The notes below the pieces were generated by a model. The model did no database searches and was not told where the DNA came from. It saw nothing but the letters and a program-made list of their open reading frames with translations. Positions 5,459-7,994 of a stretch of 7,994 nucleotides of DNA are shown piece by piece. The stretch is taken from assembly GCA_028275145.1 (NCBI GenBank), contig JAQCNG010000040.1, positions 1 through 7,994 on the forward strand. Direction: 5' to 3'. Source of the DNA: Halovenus sp. Its GTDB lineage: Archaea; Halobacteriota; Halobacteria; Halobacteriales; Haloarculaceae. Every line of letters starts with the position of its first letter. Within the stretch, counting starts at the first letter, position 1. The position numbers and the translations under genes were made by a program.

Positions 5459-5766
5459 CTACGTTTCGGAGAGAAACGCGACCGCGTCGGCGGCGCTGGC
5501 TTCGGGTGCCTCCTCCATCGGGACGTGTCCGACACCGTCGTAGGTGAGGAACTGGCTGTGCTCGACGCGCGAGGCGAGCGCACGGCCGAACCCCGGCATG
5601 TCCAGTCGGACCACCCGAAACTCGTCGGTCAGCGCCTCGACCCACCCGTCCCAGGTGTGGGGTGACGACCCTGTCCCGTGGAGCGCCACCAGCGTCGGCC
5701 CAGAACGGACCGAACTCGGTGTACGCCCCAGACCGTCTCTCGCCGACCGTCGTGAGAGATCGGTAC
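5459..5766 (-). pseudogene. Alpha/beta-hydrolase relic: frameshifted N-terminus and deleted catalytic core
   Basis: A - strand frame (GTG 5689 to TAG 5459) encodes 76 residues. The first part is the start of an alpha/beta-hydrolase: ALHGTGSSPHTWDGW carries the HG oxyanion motif, followed by VVRLDMPGFGR. This joins directly to the family's C-terminal end, FLTYDGVGHVPMEEAPEAS, with the catalytic-His GVGHVP motif. The middle of the fold, including the nucleophile elbow (GxSxG) and the acidic residue, is absent; the family is normally around 250-300 residues, so most of the gene is gone. Upstream, a different frame reads VPISHDGRRETVWGVHRV (about 5709-5763), which looks like the usual first strands of such hydrolases, so a frameshift also lies near 5700-5720. 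The relic cannot be catalytic. It lies directly downstream of aroC. Confidence 0.75.
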
Positions 5767-5770
5767 GGCG

Positions 5771-7096
5771 TCAGCGTCCGGTGTTGGCTGTCTCGCTCTC
5801 GCCTGTGGTGTCACTCGCCTCGGCCGCACCGTCTACCTCGCGCTCATCGGTCCCGTCGGCCTCCCCGGTCGTGTCGTCCCTGTCGATGGTGTCCGCACGG
5901 GTGTCGGCGTCGTCGGGGTCGTCCACGGGGCTCTCGGGGTGGTAGTCGGTGTCGTACGCGCCGGGCTGGCCGTCGACCCGGTCCGGGTTGATGCGCCCGC
6001 CGAGCAGCATGAAATCCAGGATGGTCACGCGCAGCATCGCCTCGACGACGGGCACCGCACGCGGCATCAGCGTCGGGTCGTGGCGGCCGACGACGGTGAT
6101 CTCCTTGTGCTCGTCGGTCTCCCAGTCGACGCTCTCCTGGCTCTTCGGGATGCTCGTGGGCGCGTGCCAGGTCGCCTCGCCGTAGATTGGCTGGCCGGTG
6201 GTGATACCACCCTGCAGGCCCCCGTGGTCGTTGCCGACCGGGACCGGGTCGCCCGCCTCGGCCACCGCATCCCCGGTGCCGTCCGCGAACGTCCAGTCCT
6301 CGTTGCGCTCGCTCCCGCGCATCTCGCGGGTCTCGCGGCCCTTGCCGAACTGGAAGCCGCTGGTCGCCGGGATGGCGAACATCGCCTGCCCGAGACGGGC
6401 CGCAAAGGAGTCGAATCGCGGCGCACCCAGCCCCCGGGGGACACCCCGGCACTCGAAGTACACCGCGCCCCCGATAGAGTCGCCCTCGCGCTGGTACTGG
6501 TCGATTGCCTCGCGCATCCGCTCGGCAGTGTCGGGGTGGGCACACCGCACCTCGTTGTCCTCGGCGTGTTCGAGCATCTCCTCGAAACTCACCTCCGGGG
6601 CGCGGATGTCGCCGACCTGGGAGACGTGGGCCTTTACACGCACGTCGTACTCGCTGGCCTCGAGAACCTGCTTTGCGATTGCGCCGGCGGCGACCCAGTT
6701 GACCGTCTCCCGTGCCGAGGAGCGCCCGCCGCCGCCCCAGTTGCGCGTCCCGAACTTCGCGGAGTAGGTGAAATCGCCGTGTGAGGGGCGGGGAGCCGTC
6801 ACGAACGGCTCGTACTTGCCCGAGCGGGCGTCCTTGTTCTGGATGACCATCCCGATGGGGGTCCCCGTGGTGTAGCCGTCCTGTGTGCCCGATTTGAGAG
6901 ACACCTTGTCGGGTTCGCCCCGCGAGGTGGTTATCATCGACTGGCCGGGCTTGCGCCGGTCGAGTTCCGTCTGGATGTCCGCCGCCGAGAGTTCGACACC
7001 CGCCGGACATCCCGACACGGTACAGCCCATCGCCTCGCCGTGTGACTCGCCGAACGTGGTGAATCGAAACAACCGTCCGAACTGGTTCCCGTTCAT
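5771..7096 (-). CDS. aroC: Chorismate synthase with acidic C-terminal extension
   Basis: This enzyme converts 5-enolpyruvylshikimate-3-phosphate to chorismate using reduced FMN, the last common step toward aromatic amino acids. The 441-residue product has the family signatures in order: GESHGEAMGCTVSGCPAG at 16-33 with catalytic H19, RPSHGD at 103-108 with H106, GGGGRSSARET at 121-131, GNDHGGLQGGITTGQP at 288-303 and GRHDPTLMPRAVPVVEAM at 337-354. The conserved fold ends near 389. About 52 extra residues rich in D, T, E and G follow (from PVDDPDDAD), a disordered acidic tail fitting a high-salt cytoplasm. ATG 7096 was chosen because MNGNQFGRLFRFTTFGESHG is the family N-terminus; the frame stays open to 7261, but the extra 55 residues look non-coding. 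A weak TATA-like site precedes it. The frame after the TGA stop stays open for 103 codons through the hydrolase relic. Confidence 0.97.
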   Translation of the reverse strand: MNGNQFGRLFRFTTFGESHGEAMGCTVSGCPAGVELSAADIQTELDRRKPGQSMITTSRGEPDKVSLKSGTQDGYTTGTPIGMVIQNKDARSGKYEPFVTAPRPSHGDFTYSAKFGTRNWGGGGRSSARETVNWVAAGAIAKQVLEASEYDVRVKAHVSQVGDIRAPEVSFEEMLEHAEDNEVRCAHPDTAERMREAIDQYQREGDSIGGAVYFECRGVPRGLGAPRFDSFAARLGQAMFAIPATSGFQFGKGRETREMRGSERNEDWTFADGTGDAVAEAGDPVPVGNDHGGLQGGITTGQPIYGEATWHAPTSIPKSQESVDWETDEHKEITVVGRHDPTLMPRAVPVVEAMLRVTILDFMLLGGRINPDRVDGQPGAYDTDYHPESPVDDPDDADTRADTIDRDDTTGEADGTDEREVDGAAEASDTTGESETANTGR

Positions 7097-7288
7097 TACC
7101 GTGTTTTCGGGGCCGACGCAGTTAACAGTTGCAGGGCAGAGCAACAACGAAACCTCCCAACCGAACCGGCGAGCGGTGGTTGCCGGCGAGGCCCCCGACA
7201 CCGGACCACGAGGGCAAGACGGGAGTGTCGGGCCGGCGGGTCGGCCCAGAGGGGGCAGCACGCGAGTCCGTCCGGTTCCGGAGCGGTC
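7097..7288. other. Spacer between the acetyltransferase stop and the aroC start
   Basis: The 192 bp carry no supported gene. A TATA-like aactgttaac (- strand, 7121-7130) lies 25-34 bp before the aroC ATG and could drive a leaderless aroC mRNA. An 8-bp perfect inverted repeat (cccgacac 7194-7201, gtgtcggg 7225-7232) lies about 60-95 bp past the acetyltransferase stop and may shape the end of that mRNA. The aroC frame is open through part of it, without conserved sequence. Confidence 0.45.
7121..7130 (-). promoter_or_regulatory. Possible TATA-like box of aroC
   Basis: On the - strand the stretch reads aactgttaac, the only AT-rich block within 60 bp upstream of the aroC ATG (7096) at archaeal TATA spacing. 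The match to a TATA consensus is weak. Confidence 0.3.
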
Positions 7289-7750
7289 TCACAGCGAGCG
7301 CACGAGCACGAGCGCGTCCTCGCCGTCGGCGTAGTAGCCCGAGAGTCGCCGGCGGAAGCTGAAACCGTGGCGGCGGTAGAGGTCGAGTGCGCCGTTGTTG
7401 CCGGCCCGGACCTCGAGTTTGGCCGTGCTGGCCTGTCCCGACATGATGTCGAGCGCGCGCGAGAGCAACCCCGAGGCGATGCCCTCGCGCCGGCGGTCGG
7501 CCCGCACCGCGAGGTCCTTGACGTGGCCCAGCGGCCGGCCGTGAGCCTCGACGACGTCGGCGACGATGTACCCCACGACGCGGCCGTCGTCGGCAACGAG
7601 AAAGCCCGGTCGTCCGATGTACTGCTCGAACGCGCCAGCGGGCCAGGGCTGTGGGAACACCGACTGCTCGATGCGGTGAACAGCCGGCAGGTCCCTGCGC
7701 TCGACGCGCCGAACCTGCAATCCCGGCGACGGCGGAGAGACAGTGGTCAC
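7289..7750 (-). CDS. rimI: RimI-type GNAT N-acetyltransferase (protein N-terminal acetyltransferase)
   Basis: This 153-residue GNAT protein should transfer acetyl from acetyl-CoA to the N-terminal amino group of proteins, by analogy with RimI/archaeal NAT. RRVERRDLPAVHRIEQSVFPQPW (split here: RRVERRDLPAV at 14-24, EQSVFPQPW at 28-36) is the typical RimI opening. GHVKDLAV at 75-82 is the central strand. RRREGIASGLL near 86-96 is the acetyl-CoA pyrophosphate loop, and LEVRAGNNGALDLYRRHGF at 112-130 is the RimI hallmark with N118/N119 and Tyr125. YYADGEDALVLVR closes the fold. The start is uncertain: GTG 7750 is chosen as it gives a short tail before the fold, but TTG 7777, GTG 7771 and TTG 7720 are all in frame. 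It is monocistronic or follows the unknown gene upstream by 123 bp. Confidence 0.88.
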   Translation of the reverse strand: MTTVSPPSPGLQVRRVERRDLPAVHRIEQSVFPQPWPAGAFEQYIGRPGFLVADDGRVVGYIVADVVEAHGRPLGHVKDLAVRADRRREGIASGLLSRALDIMSGQASTAKLEVRAGNNGALDLYRRHGFSFRRRLSGYYADGEDALVLVRSL

Positions 7751-7808
7751 ATCTGGGATTATGCGCCCCACGTACAAAGCCGTTATCCGACAGAGTCGAC
7801 AGCAACAG

Positions 7809-7839
7809 GACCCGGAGACACCGGGTCTGGCGACGCCAG
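7809..7839. repeat. Two adjacent perfect inverted repeats
   Basis: gacccgg (7809-7815) pairs with ccgggtc (7821-7827) around agaca. Touching it, ctggcg (7827-7832) and cgccag (7834-7839) form a second palindrome around a single a. They lie between the stop of the unknown - strand gene and the acetyltransferase start, so they would fold in the 3' end of the former or the leader of the latter. Confidence 0.65.
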
Positions 7840-7873
7840 TTCGACACGGCGTCGGGAGAGCGCCGGTCCCGAC

Positions 7874-7994
7874 TCACCCGGAGACGGAGATGCTGTTCTC
7901 GGTGACGTGCATGAACGTGAGTCGGATGATAGTCTGGTCCGGCGGGACGACCCGCTGGTCGAACAGTTGCTCGTCGTAGTGGAGGGTGGCACCA
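7874..7994 (-). CDS. C-terminal 40 codons of an unrecognised protein (5' end outside the window)
   Basis: A frame open from the right edge (first full codon 7991-7993) to a TGA at 7874-7876 gives ATLHYDEQLFDQRVVPPDQ followed by TIIRLTFMHVTENSISVSG. The mixture of charged and hydrophobic residues, the acidic bias and third-position GC make it a convincing coding frame, whereas the competing frame on this strand is Ser/Arg-rich nonsense. The alternation of hydrophobic residues (TIIRLTFMHV) suggests a beta strand near the C-terminus. I do not recognise the family. It precedes the acetyltransferase gene on the same strand. Confidence 0.65.
   Translation of the reverse strand, partial: GATLHYDEQLFDQRVVPPDQTIIRLTFMHVTENSISVSG

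Noticed and set aside
4722..5645. A 307-codon - strand open frame spanning the spacer, the small membrane protein and the hydrolase relic
   Set aside because: It crosses the 3' end of the BioD-like/DRTGG gene and the non-coding spacer. The product is Arg/Ser/Thr-rich without any domain, and better frames cover the same DNA.
5939..6784. A 281-codon + strand open frame opposite aroC
   Set aside because: It is a shadow of aroC, whose - strand translation has all the chorismate synthase motifs.
7097..7261. 55-residue N-terminal extension of chorismate synthase
   Set aside because: The family starts at MNGNQFGRLF. The extension has no conserved sequence, and a TATA-like site lies within it.

Overview
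The window looks like chromosomal DNA of a halophilic archaeon (class Halobacteria). The proteins are rich in Asp and Glu and the DNA is GC-rich. Several genes have a TATA-like box about 30 bp before the start codon, as in archaeal leaderless transcription. The gene content also fits: a fused ADP-forming acyl-CoA synthetase, a stand-alone BioD-like/DRTGG protein, an archaeal chorismate synthase with an acidic tail, and a RimI-type acetyltransferase. I cannot name the genus.

Left part (1-1735), an accessory and rearranged patch. The window opens in the last codons of a major-facilitator transporter. Then come pieces of a duplicated small two-helix membrane protein gene, whose intact copy lies at 1415-1735. 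The left piece (241-283) and the right piece (1178-1286) of the broken copy are separated by about 894 bp of more AT-rich DNA that carries one short-chain dehydrogenase/reductase gene with its own promoter. The right piece runs into a decayed second copy of the transporter's 3' end. The layout reads as a tandem duplication of a transporter-tail/two-helix-protein unit, followed by deletion and by insertion of the dehydrogenase gene.

Middle part (1743-4926), a two-gene operon on the + strand. A 695-residue ADP-forming acyl-CoA (acetate-CoA) ligase overlaps by 4 bp a 354-residue protein with the architecture of the N-terminal regulatory half of bacterial phosphotransacetylase (BioD-like P-loop plus DRTGG domain). 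The second protein probably regulates or assists acetyl-CoA/acetate metabolism, but this is inferred from architecture and context.

Right part (5053-7994), all on the - strand. In transcription order it holds the end of an unrecognised gene, a RimI-like N-acetyltransferase, chorismate synthase (aroC), a broken alpha/beta-hydrolase gene, and a small two-helix membrane protein with a tandemly repeated acidic N-terminus. The two strands converge on 4927-5052, a gene-free stretch with a TATA-like sequence, two perfect hairpins and a flanking 9-bp direct repeat.

I found no CRISPR array, tRNA, rRNA, transposase or recognisable defence system. The most interesting signals are the dehydrogenase cassette splitting the duplicated membrane-protein gene, the hydrolase relic with its catalytic core removed, the operon pairing the synthetase with a Pta-like regulatory module, and the structured spacer at 4927-5052.
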